Of a stretch of DNA of 64,000 nucleotides, positions 46,974 through 55,491 are shown in pieces. The stretch comes from Nitrospirota bacterium (lineage in GTDB: Bacteria > Nitrospirota > Nitrospiria > Nitrospirales > Nitrospiraceae): the NCBI GenBank assembly GCA_016219645.1, contig JACRLR010000061.1, positions 17,322 to 81,321 on the forward strand, read 5' to 3'. The notes beneath the pieces are model-generated. The model was not told the origin of the DNA. It saw only the letters and a program-made list of their open reading frames with translations, and ran no database searches. Position 1 is the first letter of the stretch; each line of letters starts with the position of its first letter. Both the position numbers and the translations under genes were made by a program.

Positions 46974-48422
46974 TTACTCCTGAGTCGATCTGGTTTTGAG
47001 AGCCTCCAGCCGTTTCTTTTCAAGATTCACGTGCAATGATTTTTCCTGGGTCACGGTGACGGCCCCTGGCGCTTGGCCCTTCGCCTTTTTGACCCACTTG
47101 CGTCTCGTATAGATGATCTCGCCTTTGCCGCTTTTCTTCAAATCACTATAGAGCAGCGCCAGTGTAGCGGCGTCTCGTATCGTTTCGGGCGGCGGATCGC
47201 TTCCTTTTTCCAGACGCACCACGACGTGAGAGCCGGGCGTGCCGCGGGCATGCAACCAGAGATCGTCGCTCTTGGCAAGGCCGAACGTCAGCTCATCATT
47301 CTCCCGTGCGTTTCTTCCGACATAGATCGCCAGACCGTCTGATGACGTGAAGCGTCGGAACGGGCCTTGGCGTTGTTCCCGGGGTCCTTTCTCCCTGCCG
47401 GCCCGCGTGAGGTTTCGCTTGCGCATGATCGGGAGGGGCTTCTTAGGCGCCTGCCAGGTTCCCTGTTCGATCGCGGTCAATTCTGCCCGCAAGAGCTCCA
47501 GTTCTTTCTGCCCTGTTTCGATCCGTGGGAGCAGTTCACGCTCTGCCGCCAGGTGCTTCCGATGCTTTCGGAAATAATCATCCATGTTGCCCTGAGGAGT
47601 CTTGGCTTGATCGAGCGGAATCGTCAGGTTGGGAAGTTCTTCATCGAAATAATCAACCAGCGTCACGTTGGTCTGGCCTTTGCGGATGGTTCCGAGGTTT
47701 GACTTGATGAGTTCGCCGTAGCGCGCGTAGGGTTTGTATTGCTCTGCTTTTGCGAGGTCTTCGTGCCATGCCTCAATGCGGCGACGGAGCTTCTTGATGG
47801 ATTTTCTCAGTACCGCAGCCCGTGTATTCCGCATCGTCTCGGCAACAGAGGCTGCCTCTACTTTGCGGTAATGGGCGTCGATGGCAGCCGATAGAGGAAA
47901 TGGCAACTCCGGGATGTTCTGCGTGAATCGGACGCAGGTACTGTGGCGTGCCTCTCGTTGCTGGTGAGCGGGAGGAACGTAGAGCTGTCCTGCAGAACCT
48001 TTCAATCCGTTCAGGTCTCGCCAGATATGTCCTGCCTCATCGAGCACAAGGAGATTCGCTGTCTTCCCTGTCAGCTCCAGAAGCAATCTGTAGGGGCCCT
48101 CTTTGGTCGTCAGTGTCAGTTGAACGATCCGGTCCTCGTGAATCTGTTCAATCTGGTCGATGTGCGATCCTTGCAGGTGGGCGCGGAGAAACTGACAGAA
48201 AGGAGGGGGTGTCGGCGGATTCTGAAAGGTTGAGGTGGTGAAGTGCAGGCGGGCTGATTCGGAGTGGCACGAGATGAGCAACCGGTGCGTCCGTCCTGGT
48301 GCTCGAACCTCCAGTACGAACGCCCGATCGGTTGGCTGGTAAATCTTTTGTATCCAGCTTCCGACCAACACAGGAGCAATTTCACCGAGCACCTTCGAGA
48401 TTTCTGTCGCGGTGAGTGCCAT
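46974..48422 (-). CDS. NFACT/RqcH-family ribosome quality-control protein
   Basis: This RqcH-like protein is expected to bind stalled 50S-peptidyl-tRNA complexes and add alanine tails. The 482-residue sequence begins MALTATEISKVLGEIAPVLV, has the NFACT-N domain to about 200, helical and coiled-coil regions at about 215-345, and a C-terminal NFACT-R domain (YVGRNARENDELTFGLAKSD and DLWLHARGTPGSHVVVRLE). The domain order matches RqcH/FbpA. ATG 48422 is preferred to a longer frame because the family N-terminus begins there. Confidence 0.88.
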   Translation of the reverse strand: MALTATEISKVLGEIAPVLVGSWIQKIYQPTDRAFVLEVRAPGRTHRLLISCHSESARLHFTTSTFQNPPTPPPFCQFLRAHLQGSHIDQIEQIHEDRIVQLTLTTKEGPYRLLLELTGKTANLLVLDEAGHIWRDLNGLKGSAGQLYVPPAHQQREARHSTCVRFTQNIPELPFPLSAAIDAHYRKVEAASVAETMRNTRAAVLRKSIKKLRRRIEAWHEDLAKAEQYKPYARYGELIKSNLGTIRKGQTNVTLVDYFDEELPNLTIPLDQAKTPQGNMDDYFRKHRKHLAAERELLPRIETGQKELELLRAELTAIEQGTWQAPKKPLPIMRKRNLTRAGREKGPREQRQGPFRRFTSSDGLAIYVGRNARENDELTFGLAKSDDLWLHARGTPGSHVVVRLEKGSDPPPETIRDAATLALLYSDLKKSGKGEIIYTRRKWVKKAKGQAPGAVTVTQEKSLHVNLEKKRLEALKTRSTQE

Positions 48423-48614
48423 AAGGTGTCCCTGCCCTGCCGTAGCGTAGTCTGTGAAGAGCTCCACTCTACGATTCACGGCCAAAACACGCAAGCGGTG
48501 GCAGCAACTGCCGTGGCACCGCAATTGCTACATGATGCGGGTGATCCGGTCGGTTACACGTCTGCTACGCTTAGAGGGTGGCGAGGGTTTCAGCGTGAAC
48601 AGAAGGAGGGCTCT

Positions 48615-48830
48615 ATGCACTGTGCTAAATGTGACGGTCTCATGGTCGCCGACAACTTGATCGACATCAAGGAGAGCAGCATTCCAATGTGGATGAAAGG
48701 ATGGCGATGTGTATCCTGCGGCAATATTGTCGATCCGCTTATCCAAAAACATCGAATGAACCAACAGGCGGAGGCTTCGCAAGTATCGGAGAAAGAAGCG
48801 GCTGCGCCCAGGCTCCGGCGCGTCGCATAA
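48615..48830 (+). CDS. small zinc-ribbon protein
   Basis: The 71-residue protein has two CxxC pairs (MHCAKCDG near the start and RCVSCGNI at about 31-38) that would form a single zinc ribbon, followed by a charged tail. ATG 48615 follows AAGGAGGG. Role unknown; it lies divergently beside the RqcH-like gene. Confidence 0.75.
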   Translation: MHCAKCDGLMVADNLIDIKESSIPMWMKGWRCVSCGNIVDPLIQKHRMNQQAEASQVSEKEAAAPRLRRVA

Positions 48831-49024
48831 CGCCGCATCTTCCCCTTCCTCACTTCCGGCGTACCATCTTGTTCGCCACGCTGTATGTATTGACCCGCCG
48901 CTCAATGGGGTTGATCAGGCTCTCATCTTGTCGATCTCCTGAATAACGGCAAATAACTCGACATGTTGCAGGTGCTGTGTGAGGCTCATTCCAGTGGGTA
49001 CTTCTCTTGCTGACAGGCCTCTTC

Positions 49025-49867
49025 ATGACGTTGGACTCTAAGGAAGAAAGCTTCGGTCGGGCCGTGGCCAGAGCCGCTTGCCGGCATGGTTGGGTGCGTG
49101 TGATCACCCTCAGCCTGGCTGTGGTTTGGACCCTGATGCTACAGGGTTGCCTTGCTGGAGTCTGGGTGGCAGTGGTGGCAGTGGATACCATGAGGAACAG
49201 CAACGTGCCGGTTGAGCCGTTCGAGCGATCCGGAGTGGGACAGGTAGCGGTGAATTCGAGAAACAACAATGTGGTATTTGGGCAGTTTGAGAAATCTTGG
49301 GTGGCACAACAGGGTCCATCCGGCGATGCGACCTACAATTCGAAGGTGACGAGTGTCGCAGTTCTTCCGGTTGAGGGCGACTCTGACATGGGTGCGCGGC
49401 TTGCGACTCTCTTGCAACAGGAAACCGCATTGCGCGTCGAGTCGCCGGTGACCGTCTCTGCTGGAGTCGCTGCAGCCGATCTCCGTTCGGGAAACACCGA
49501 TGAGGCAAATCGCAGTGCCCTTGCCAAAGAGGTCACGCGGGACCTGGGTGTCGATACGATCCTCGTCAGCCGCGTAACCGAGTCGCCTTCTCATCCGAGC
49601 GACTGGGGGTGGAGGGCGGAGGGAACGCGACGGTTGTATCTGTACCTCGTGAATCGTGAAGGCCAGTTGCTCTGGAAGGATGAACTGCCCTTCACGCTGG
49701 TCAACGGTCCCCACCCCCCTCTGGACATATCCGTACAGACCAATCTAACCAGTCACGTCATGCAGCATGTGAAGGCGCTGCGTTTAGATGATCTCGGCTA
49801 CCTACCGAACAAGGAGCAACGGAGAAAGTTCAAACTGCCATCTGAGACAGTGAGGTCTATCGAATGA
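49025..49867 (+). CDS. lipoprotein of unknown function
   Basis: The 280-residue product has a membrane-targeting segment ending in a lipobox (TLMLQGC), a Gly/Val/Asn region with NVPVEPFERSGVGQVAVN, and a folded domain at about 100-280 with SVAVLPVEGDSDMGARLATL and DLGVDTILVSRVTESPSH, a pattern common in CsgG-like and GNA1162-like lipoprotein domains. The assignment stays open. ATG 49025 is chosen as the last Met that keeps the signal. No operon partner. Confidence 0.6.
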   Translation: MTLDSKEESFGRAVARAACRHGWVRVITLSLAVVWTLMLQGCLAGVWVAVVAVDTMRNSNVPVEPFERSGVGQVAVNSRNNNVVFGQFEKSWVAQQGPSGDATYNSKVTSVAVLPVEGDSDMGARLATLLQQETALRVESPVTVSAGVAAADLRSGNTDEANRSALAKEVTRDLGVDTILVSRVTESPSHPSDWGWRAEGTRRLYLYLVNREGQLLWKDELPFTLVNGPHPPLDISVQTNLTSHVMQHVKALRLDDLGYLPNKEQRRKFKLPSETVRSIE

Positions 49868-49986
49868 CATTCGTTGAGGGCCCACCACGCGATGTGACAG
49901 GTCAAAGCACTGCATCCTAGCCCTTCTTGCGCTGCTCCCTCCCCTCCGGTACAGTCTGACTTCTTTAATTTGGAGTGTGCATATCT

Positions 49987-51552
49987 ATGCCGTTACTCGA
50001 TGTGCCTTTGCTGGCCCGGCTTCAGGAAGAGTTCCGCCTGTCGATGAGGCGGCTTCTGGACGACCTCTGCCTGGATTTGGAAAGCCAATATGCGGGTGTC
50101 GCGAAATCGCTAGCCTTGCCTGTGGCGTACTTCCGGTTTCTCCGGCAATTCCTCGAACGGGATTCCTATGCCCACTGGAAAGTGGTTGGCTGGATCGAAG
50201 CCCTGAATGACTTGGTCTACTTCATCGATCTGCTGCAACAGATTCGCGAGGAGCGGAGTCCTCGTGAGTTTTCGGCACAGTTGTTTGCCGAGTGCCAGGA
50301 GAAGTTTTTCGAAAACAGTTATCTGGATGATCTGTTTCCGCGTGGAATGTCACAGGCTTCGGGACTCGAGCGGCGACTGCATGTACTCTGTACCCGCCTT
50401 GCTCAGGAAATCACGCAGGAGTCGCTCGGTCTCGTGCCGGGGCTTCCGATGCGCTGGTGTTCCTCTCACAAGATTCCGTCATGGGCTGTAGAGGTACATC
50501 TCGGCCACAACGTCGAGCGGGCAGATATGTCGGGAACGATCGCCATGGGGCTAGAGGGCGATGCCTACGAGGCTCCTCCATCGGTGAAATGGGCTCTCAA
50601 GCAATCGTCCGGTCAGGCCGCTATTCTCGTCCAACCGTGGGAGCTCTTTCTGAAGGTCGGACTGCTGGTGACTCCTCTATGCAGGATGAAACAGGGTCGG
50701 CTGACATGGAACTGGGCGCATCTGGCGCCGGCTGTAGCAGCGGATACTTCATCTGGAGCTGTCACCGTCGGGCCTTCACTTGTTTATGGGAAAGACCGCC
50801 AACCTCGTACAGTCGCCGTTACCTCAACTGATCAGGTCGCGCGAATCAGGCGGGCCTGGACGGTCATACAACAGGTCTGGCCCGAAGGGCAGGAGGTGCT
50901 TGCACTCTTGACCGCACGGATTATTCCACTCAAGGCCAAGGGCGTCGTCAGTTTCAGCTACCGCCATAGGCCGGGACTATCCTTTATCAACTGCTTTGAG
51001 CGGGACAATCTCGATTTGATCGACGATTTGATCCACGAGAATAGCCATCACCATCTCAATCTCTTGTTGCGGAAACAGATTCTCTTTCATGGAGATCGCA
51101 ACCAGCAGATCTTCTATTCCCCCTGGCGTCGTAGCTTGCGTCCACTCAGAGGTATTCTCCATGCGGCCTTTACGTTTTCGATGGGAGCCCTGCTCTTCGA
51201 GCGGCTATCGACGTGGGCATCCGGGCCTGGTGGTCTGGCTCGGTGGACGAGAGCAGGTCTAACCTTGCGCGATTTGCAGCGGGCCCGTTTTCGATGCCTC
51301 GAGGAGGTGGAATCCGTCCGCTATTCAATCAGCGATTTGGAACACGCCGGTTGGCATCTCAAGTGGCTCACCGGCTCAGGCCGACGATTGGTCAAGCAAT
51401 TGGCGGAATCGATCGAGCAAGTTGAGCACGACATCGCTCCCCACAAAAAGAAAGTCCTCGCCTCCACGTTCGGCCCAGCCTTTCGCCGTCATGTGGAAGA
51501 ACTGCAGAAAGCCCGCCGGACATACGGACCGGTGCATCTAGGGAAAGTATGA
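49987..51552 (+). CDS. HExxH-type protein, aKG-HExxH peptide beta-hydroxylase-like
   Basis: The 521-residue protein has no signal peptide. At about residues 350-415 it carries LIDDLIHENSHHHLNLLLRK, with the HExxH-like metal motif HENSH and further His, then FYSPWRRSLRPLRGILHAAF. This combination (HExxH, then a PWRxxxRPLxGxLHAxF block) matches my recollection of the 'HExxH motif' family (TIGR04267), whose studied members hydroxylate ribosomal peptides using Fe(II) and 2-oxoglutarate. No precursor peptide, radical SAM or exporter gene is visible nearby. A metalloprotease is the main alternative. ATG 49987 is preferred to GTG 49975. Confidence 0.6.
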   Translation: MPLLDVPLLARLQEEFRLSMRRLLDDLCLDLESQYAGVAKSLALPVAYFRFLRQFLERDSYAHWKVVGWIEALNDLVYFIDLLQQIREERSPREFSAQLFAECQEKFFENSYLDDLFPRGMSQASGLERRLHVLCTRLAQEITQESLGLVPGLPMRWCSSHKIPSWAVEVHLGHNVERADMSGTIAMGLEGDAYEAPPSVKWALKQSSGQAAILVQPWELFLKVGLLVTPLCRMKQGRLTWNWAHLAPAVAADTSSGAVTVGPSLVYGKDRQPRTVAVTSTDQVARIRRAWTVIQQVWPEGQEVLALLTARIIPLKAKGVVSFSYRHRPGLSFINCFERDNLDLIDDLIHENSHHHLNLLLRKQILFHGDRNQQIFYSPWRRSLRPLRGILHAAFTFSMGALLFERLSTWASGPGGLARWTRAGLTLRDLQRARFRCLEEVESVRYSISDLEHAGWHLKWLTGSGRRLVKQLAESIEQVEHDIAPHKKKVLASTFGPAFRRHVEELQKARRTYGPVHLGKV

Positions 51553-51657
51553 GAGTAGTGCTACGCCTCACCATTTACGAATTGCCGCTTCCCCTCCTAA
51601 CGTAGGATACCGCTCCCGATGCGTACCTCGGTACAATCCTCCGATGCGGAGGTTGTG

Positions 51658-52038
51658 ATGGCATCCTCTCATTATTCTCGGACCTATCATCGGTTCCCGC
51701 TCCGTTATCCCGTCATTTTCGGCGGGGCTCCGTTTGTCGGCGAAGGGATCCTGAACAACCTGTCGTTGATGGGCTGCTCCATCCGATGCGATAGAGAGGT
51801 CCTCTGCGGCAGCGAAGTGCGAGTAAGTGTCCTGCTCCCCAATCAGAAACCGACGCTGTCAATTGAGCTCGGCACAATCAAATGGGTCCAGGGCAACGAA
51901 TTCGGGGTGGAGTTTCTTCGCTTGCCCTTCGAGGCGCGGCAACGTCTCAATAGCGCTCTGCGAATCGAACTGATCCATCTACTAAAGGCCCGTTCTGACA
52001 GAAGCGAAGTGCCGGAATTGCTCAATCGCATAGGCTAG
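51658..52038 (+). CDS. PilZ-domain protein (second)
   Basis: The 126-residue protein has HRFPLRYPVIFGGAPFVGEG at the start, GILNNLSLMGCSIRCD and GVEFLRLPFEARQRL, the PilZ pattern with NLSLMGC in place of D/NxSxxG. ATG 51658 has GGAGG 5 bases upstream; an earlier ATG (51619) is possible. It follows the HExxH gene on the same strand after about 105 bases. Confidence 0.8.
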   Translation: MASSHYSRTYHRFPLRYPVIFGGAPFVGEGILNNLSLMGCSIRCDREVLCGSEVRVSVLLPNQKPTLSIELGTIKWVQGNEFGVEFLRLPFEARQRLNSALRIELIHLLKARSDRSEVPELLNRIG

Positions 52039-52160
52039 GCAAGGTGGAATTGTCCACTGTAGTACGGATGTTCAGTGGGCTGAAAAACCCTGGTTCCTTC
52101 GTTGTCTTTCGGCGTGCCGAACTGCTCCGCCATAGCAGCGGGCACGAACATCAGTGCCAT
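52035..52160 (-). CDS. possible 41-residue protein downstream of the permease
   Basis: An open frame from ATG 52160 (GGGGGGAC upstream) to TAG 52035-52037 encodes MALMFVPAAMAEQFGTPKDN followed by a short polar tail. It looks like the end of a signal peptide and a small mature part, on the same strand as and directly downstream of the ABC permease gene. It may be a real small protein or the decayed end of a longer exported one. No family recognised. Confidence 0.3.
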   Translation of the reverse strand: MALMFVPAAMAEQFGTPKDNEGTRVFQPTEHPYYSGQFHLA

Positions 52161-52187
52161 GGCAAGTCCCCCCGCTTGGTGGAGAGT

Positions 52188-52958
52188 CTACTGCCGCTCT
52201 GTCCCCCAACGGCGATGGAGAAATCGTTCAATGGGAGCGAAGAGCGTTTTATCCACTGCCAACCCGATGATGACGATGACCAGCATGACGCCGATCACTT
52301 GATCCATGGCACTCAGTTCTCGGCCATAGTGAAGGAGGTGGCCGAGGCCAAAGCCGGTCAGAATTGTGACGAAAATCTCAGCCGCCATGAGGGAGCGCCA
52401 GGCAAAAGCCCAGCCCTGTTTCATGCCGCTCAAGAGAAATGGAAGTGCTGCCGGCAAGACGACGTGTGTCCAGGTGTGCAGTCCGGTCGACCCCATACTT
52501 CGGGCTGCACGCGTATAGATGGGTGGGATGGTCCGCACGCCGTTGTCGGTCGCAATGATCAGCGACCAGAGGGTTCCCATCACGACGACGAACAGCAAGG
52601 AGGCTTCTGTTTGACCGAACCAGAGCAGGGCCAGCGGTACCCAACAGACGCTGGGGAGAGTTTGTAGTCCTAATGCGAGGACGCCGATCGTGTCCTGGCA
52701 CCAGCGGGATGATGCGGTGAGCAGTCCCAGTGGAAGTCCGGCGAGGATTCCCAATCCATAGCCGATGAGGAGCCGTTGAACCGTGACCCATGTGGCCTCC
52801 AAAAGCGTGCCGTCTTCAGCTGCGGATCGGAGATACCCGAAGACGCTGAGGGGCGAGGGCAGCAGGAGGGGAGACCATATGTGTGCCTCCACGGCCAGAT
52901 ACCATGCCACCACGAGCAGCAAGAAAAACAGAGATGCCGCCAGCCAACGCGCGATCAT
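52188..52958 (-). CDS. NitT/TauT-type ABC transporter permease
   Basis: The 256-residue permease has six predicted membrane helices, an N-terminal helix ARWLAASLFFLLLVVAWYLA, the SsuC/TauC/NrtB-type motif PLLLPSPLSVFGYL, and a binding-protein-dependent EAA-like loop (GLHTWTHVVLPAALPFLLSG). It is the last clear gene of the minus-strand oxyanion operon and overlaps the ATPase gene by 4 bases. Substrate class could be nitrate, sulfonate, taurine or a related anion. Confidence 0.9.
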   Translation of the reverse strand: MIARWLAASLFFLLLVVAWYLAVEAHIWSPLLLPSPLSVFGYLRSAAEDGTLLEATWVTVQRLLIGYGLGILAGLPLGLLTASSRWCQDTIGVLALGLQTLPSVCWVPLALLWFGQTEASLLFVVVMGTLWSLIIATDNGVRTIPPIYTRAARSMGSTGLHTWTHVVLPAALPFLLSGMKQGWAFAWRSLMAAEIFVTILTGFGLGHLLHYGRELSAMDQVIGVMLVIVIIGLAVDKTLFAPIERFLHRRWGTERQ

Positions 52959-53761
52959 CCTGCCACTTCCGTCTGGACGTACCCTTTTAAGATGCGGGTG
53001 ATTTCCGTCGAGTAGCGCGCCAGGTCTACACTGTTGATGTCGCGTGGCCGCGGAAGGGGAATGGCGAACTCCTCGCGAATCCGTCCAGGGTTCGGCGAAA
53101 ACAAAATGACGCGGTCGCCTAAACAGACGGCTTCACGCACGTTGTGCGTGACGAAGACGATGGTCTTACGGTGCTGACTCCAGATTCGTTGGATATCCCC
53201 GTACAGTTGTTCGCGTGTGAGGGCGTCGAGCGCACCGAAGGGTTCATCCATCAGGAGGACGGTGGGGGTCGGCGCCAGGGCCCGAGCCAAGGCAACGCGT
53301 TGTTTCATGCCGCCCGATAATTCGTGCACATTGGAATGCATGAATTTCTTGAGGCCGACAAGTTCAATGAAATATTCAGCCTTCTCGCGGCGCTCCGCCG
53401 CGCTCAGCCCAGTATTGAGCTTCAAGCCGAACAGTACGTTGCCGAGAACGGTCAGCCATGGAAACAACGCCGCCTCCTGAAACATCATGAGGCGGCGGGG
53501 TCCGGGGCCGACGATGGTTTTTCCGTCGGCCTGGACCAAGCCGCCATCCGGCCGCTCTAATCCGGCAATGATATTGAGCAACGTTGATTTACCGCAGCCA
53601 CTGGGACCGACAAGACAGACGAACTCTCCTTCTGCAATGTGGAGCGTGACATCGTCAAGGGCGTGGACTTTCAGCGAACTGGTTTGAAACCACTTCGAGA
53701 CATGTTCGAGGACGAGCTTGGAAGGTACGGTCTTGGCCGGATTGACTTCGGGAGCGGCCAT
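52955..53761 (-). CDS. NitT/TauT-type ABC transporter ATPase
   Basis: The 268-residue ATPase has Walker A GPSGCGKSTLL, the signature [16 protein letters not shown], Walker B LLMDEPFGALDALT and H-loop VFVTHNVREAVCL. The start (AAPEVNPAKTVPSKLVLEHV) and the DALTREQLYGDIQRIW region are typical of SsuB/TauB/NrtD proteins. It lies between the substrate-binding gene (1-base gap) and the permease (4-base overlap). Confidence 0.92.
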   Translation of the reverse strand: MAAPEVNPAKTVPSKLVLEHVSKWFQTSSLKVHALDDVTLHIAEGEFVCLVGPSGCGKSTLLNIIAGLERPDGGLVQADGKTIVGPGPRRLMMFQEAALFPWLTVLGNVLFGLKLNTGLSAAERREKAEYFIELVGLKKFMHSNVHELSGGMKQRVALARALAPTPTVLLMDEPFGALDALTREQLYGDIQRIWSQHRKTIVFVTHNVREAVCLGDRVILFSPNPGRIREEFAIPLPRPRDINSVDLARYSTEITRILKGYVQTEVAG

Positions 53762-53762
53762 C

Positions 53763-54731
53763 TTAGTTCAACCTTTCGATGAGTCGTGACAAGTCGGGGG
53801 CTGTGCGCATGAATCCCGCACGCTGGGCATTGGAGATGAAATGCTGATACTCATCCGGAGAGACGTCTGTGGTGAGCACGAGGCGTTTCCAGGCTTGGGC
53901 AATCAAGTCCGCCGGCGCCTCGGCTCGCGTCTCGGCGGCCAATTCCTGCCGGACCATCTGCTTGGCTTCATCAGGATGCGCGAGAATCCACTCGGTGAGT
54001 TCACGGTGGGCTTGCGCGAATTTCTTGGCTAATTCCCGCTTGGTCTTGACAAACTTCAAGCTCGATACCAGAACGGTGATGCTTTCGCGCGACTGTTCGA
54101 TGAGCACCTTGCCTCCGGCTTCGCGTTCCAGGCGTGAGACCCAGGGTTCGACCGTCCAGACCGCATCGACTTTTTTCTGCTGAAACAGGATGAGCTGATC
54201 CGGGTTGGGAGTGGGGATGATAGAGGCCTCTCCACCTGTCTGTGTGATCTTCACACCCCCAGTGGCCAGCCAGGCCCGGCATGCGATGTCCTGGGTATTG
54301 CCGAGTTGCGGGGTGGCAATCCTCTTCCCGCGAAAATCTGAGGGTTGTTGTAATCCGGCGTCTGGTTGAACCACTAGTGCTGCGCCGCCCGCTACTGCAC
54401 CCGCAATGATTCGAGCTTCCTCGCCGTTGGATTTGGCATAGACATTCAATGCCGGACTAGGGCCCACATAGGTCAGATCAATAGAATCCGCCAGTATCGC
54501 TTCCATGGCACTGGGGCCTGCGTTGTAGATGTACCATTCGATCTTGACGTCGGCTCCCAGCCGCTGTTCAAACCAACCGCGGCCGGTGCGAGAGAGATGT
54601 TGCGCCACGAGGCCTTGGACATGCGTAATGTTTGGGAAGTGCCCAACACGGATCGTATCCTCCGCGGTTACGACAGAAGCTGCGGAGACAAATGCCCAGA
54701 TTCCTAAAATTAACACCAAGGGTATATTCAT
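53763..54731 (-). CDS. NitT/TauT-type periplasmic substrate-binding protein
   Basis: The 322-residue precursor has a signal peptide (about 1-23, ending VTAED) and the SsuA-like fold with VGHFPNITHVQGLVAQHLSR, YIYNAGPSAMEAILADSIDL, TYVGPSPALNVYAKSNGEEA and RGKRIATPQLGNTQDIACRA. The ligand cannot be read directly. ATG 54731 is preceded by GAGGAAATC. It directly precedes the ATPase gene. Confidence 0.9.
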   Translation of the reverse strand: MNIPLVLILGIWAFVSAASVVTAEDTIRVGHFPNITHVQGLVAQHLSRTGRGWFEQRLGADVKIEWYIYNAGPSAMEAILADSIDLTYVGPSPALNVYAKSNGEEARIIAGAVAGGAALVVQPDAGLQQPSDFRGKRIATPQLGNTQDIACRAWLATGGVKITQTGGEASIIPTPNPDQLILFQQKKVDAVWTVEPWVSRLEREAGGKVLIEQSRESITVLVSSLKFVKTKRELAKKFAQAHRELTEWILAHPDEAKQMVRQELAAETRAEAPADLIAQAWKRLVLTTDVSPDEYQHFISNAQRAGFMRTAPDLSRLIERLN

Positions 54732-54756
54732 GATTTCCTCATCGCCATTCGGTCGT

Positions 54757-55491
54757 TCAAGGTTGTAGTGGTTGAATGTTTTGACGTGGTTCCAGACCCG
54801 GATAGAGTGGCAACGCGGCAAGCGCATCCTGATACCGAATCTGCAACTCTTCCCGCTGATCCGGCGCCCAGAAACGGGCCGATGAACTGGCCTTGGCCAG
54901 AAAATCATCCGGCTCGAACGTCACGTCATACAATGCAGAAGCTTCGGGAATGTTCGGCAGTTGCCGGTCGTACTTACTGATATCGGGACCGGGGCTATGC
55001 CTGGCGTGCACGGCGCTGATGATCAGGTGCAGAATCGGTCCTTGGACGGAGATCCAGCCCGTGGTGGTTTCCTGATCTCCCTGATCCGTGGCATGACTCA
55101 AGTTGAAGTAGACACGTTCTGTCGGCTCAGCCAGAGAGAGCGCTGTTGAAAGAGGCAATGCCAACACGGCGATCTCTTCTTTCCGGAATGCCCTGGTTTG
55201 ATCGGCTTGACCGAAAATCAGGCGGTGAACGATGTTCCGACGTTCCGATGCGCGGACGCCACGGAGCAACGTGCCGACCTCCGCTGCCGTCAGCGTGGCA
55301 GGATGTGCATTGGATGTGGAGTCGGGGTCCTGCTCCAACAGGACCGTATTCAACCCTGCCTCATAGATTGTCCTCAAGGGTGAGATAGGCTGGCTCGCGC
55401 AACCGGCGGTGATGGAGAGGCCGACGATGAGGAACAGCGCGCGCAGGGGCCATGCGGGCCACTGTTTTAAATTGTTCTGGTAGCGATTCAT
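54757..55491 (-). CDS. unknown lipoprotein of the oxyanion operon
   Basis: The 244-residue lipoprotein has lipobox ITAGC near residue 31 and a mature part I do not recognise (LTAAEVGTLLRGVRASERRN, YFNLSHATDQGDQETTTGWI, and a C-terminal REELQIRYQDALAALPLYPG). Its start codon overlaps the stop of the upstream ModA-like gene by one base (TAATG), so the two are translationally linked. It could be an outer-membrane docking or assembly partner of the porin or binding protein; this is inference. Confidence 0.65.
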   Translation of the reverse strand: MNRYQNNLKQWPAWPLRALFLIVGLSITAGCASQPISPLRTIYEAGLNTVLLEQDPDSTSNAHPATLTAAEVGTLLRGVRASERRNIVHRLIFGQADQTRAFRKEEIAVLALPLSTALSLAEPTERVYFNLSHATDQGDQETTTGWISVQGPILHLIISAVHARHSPGPDISKYDRQLPNIPEASALYDVTFEPDDFLAKASSSARFWAPDQREELQIRYQDALAALPLYPGLEPRQNIQPLQP

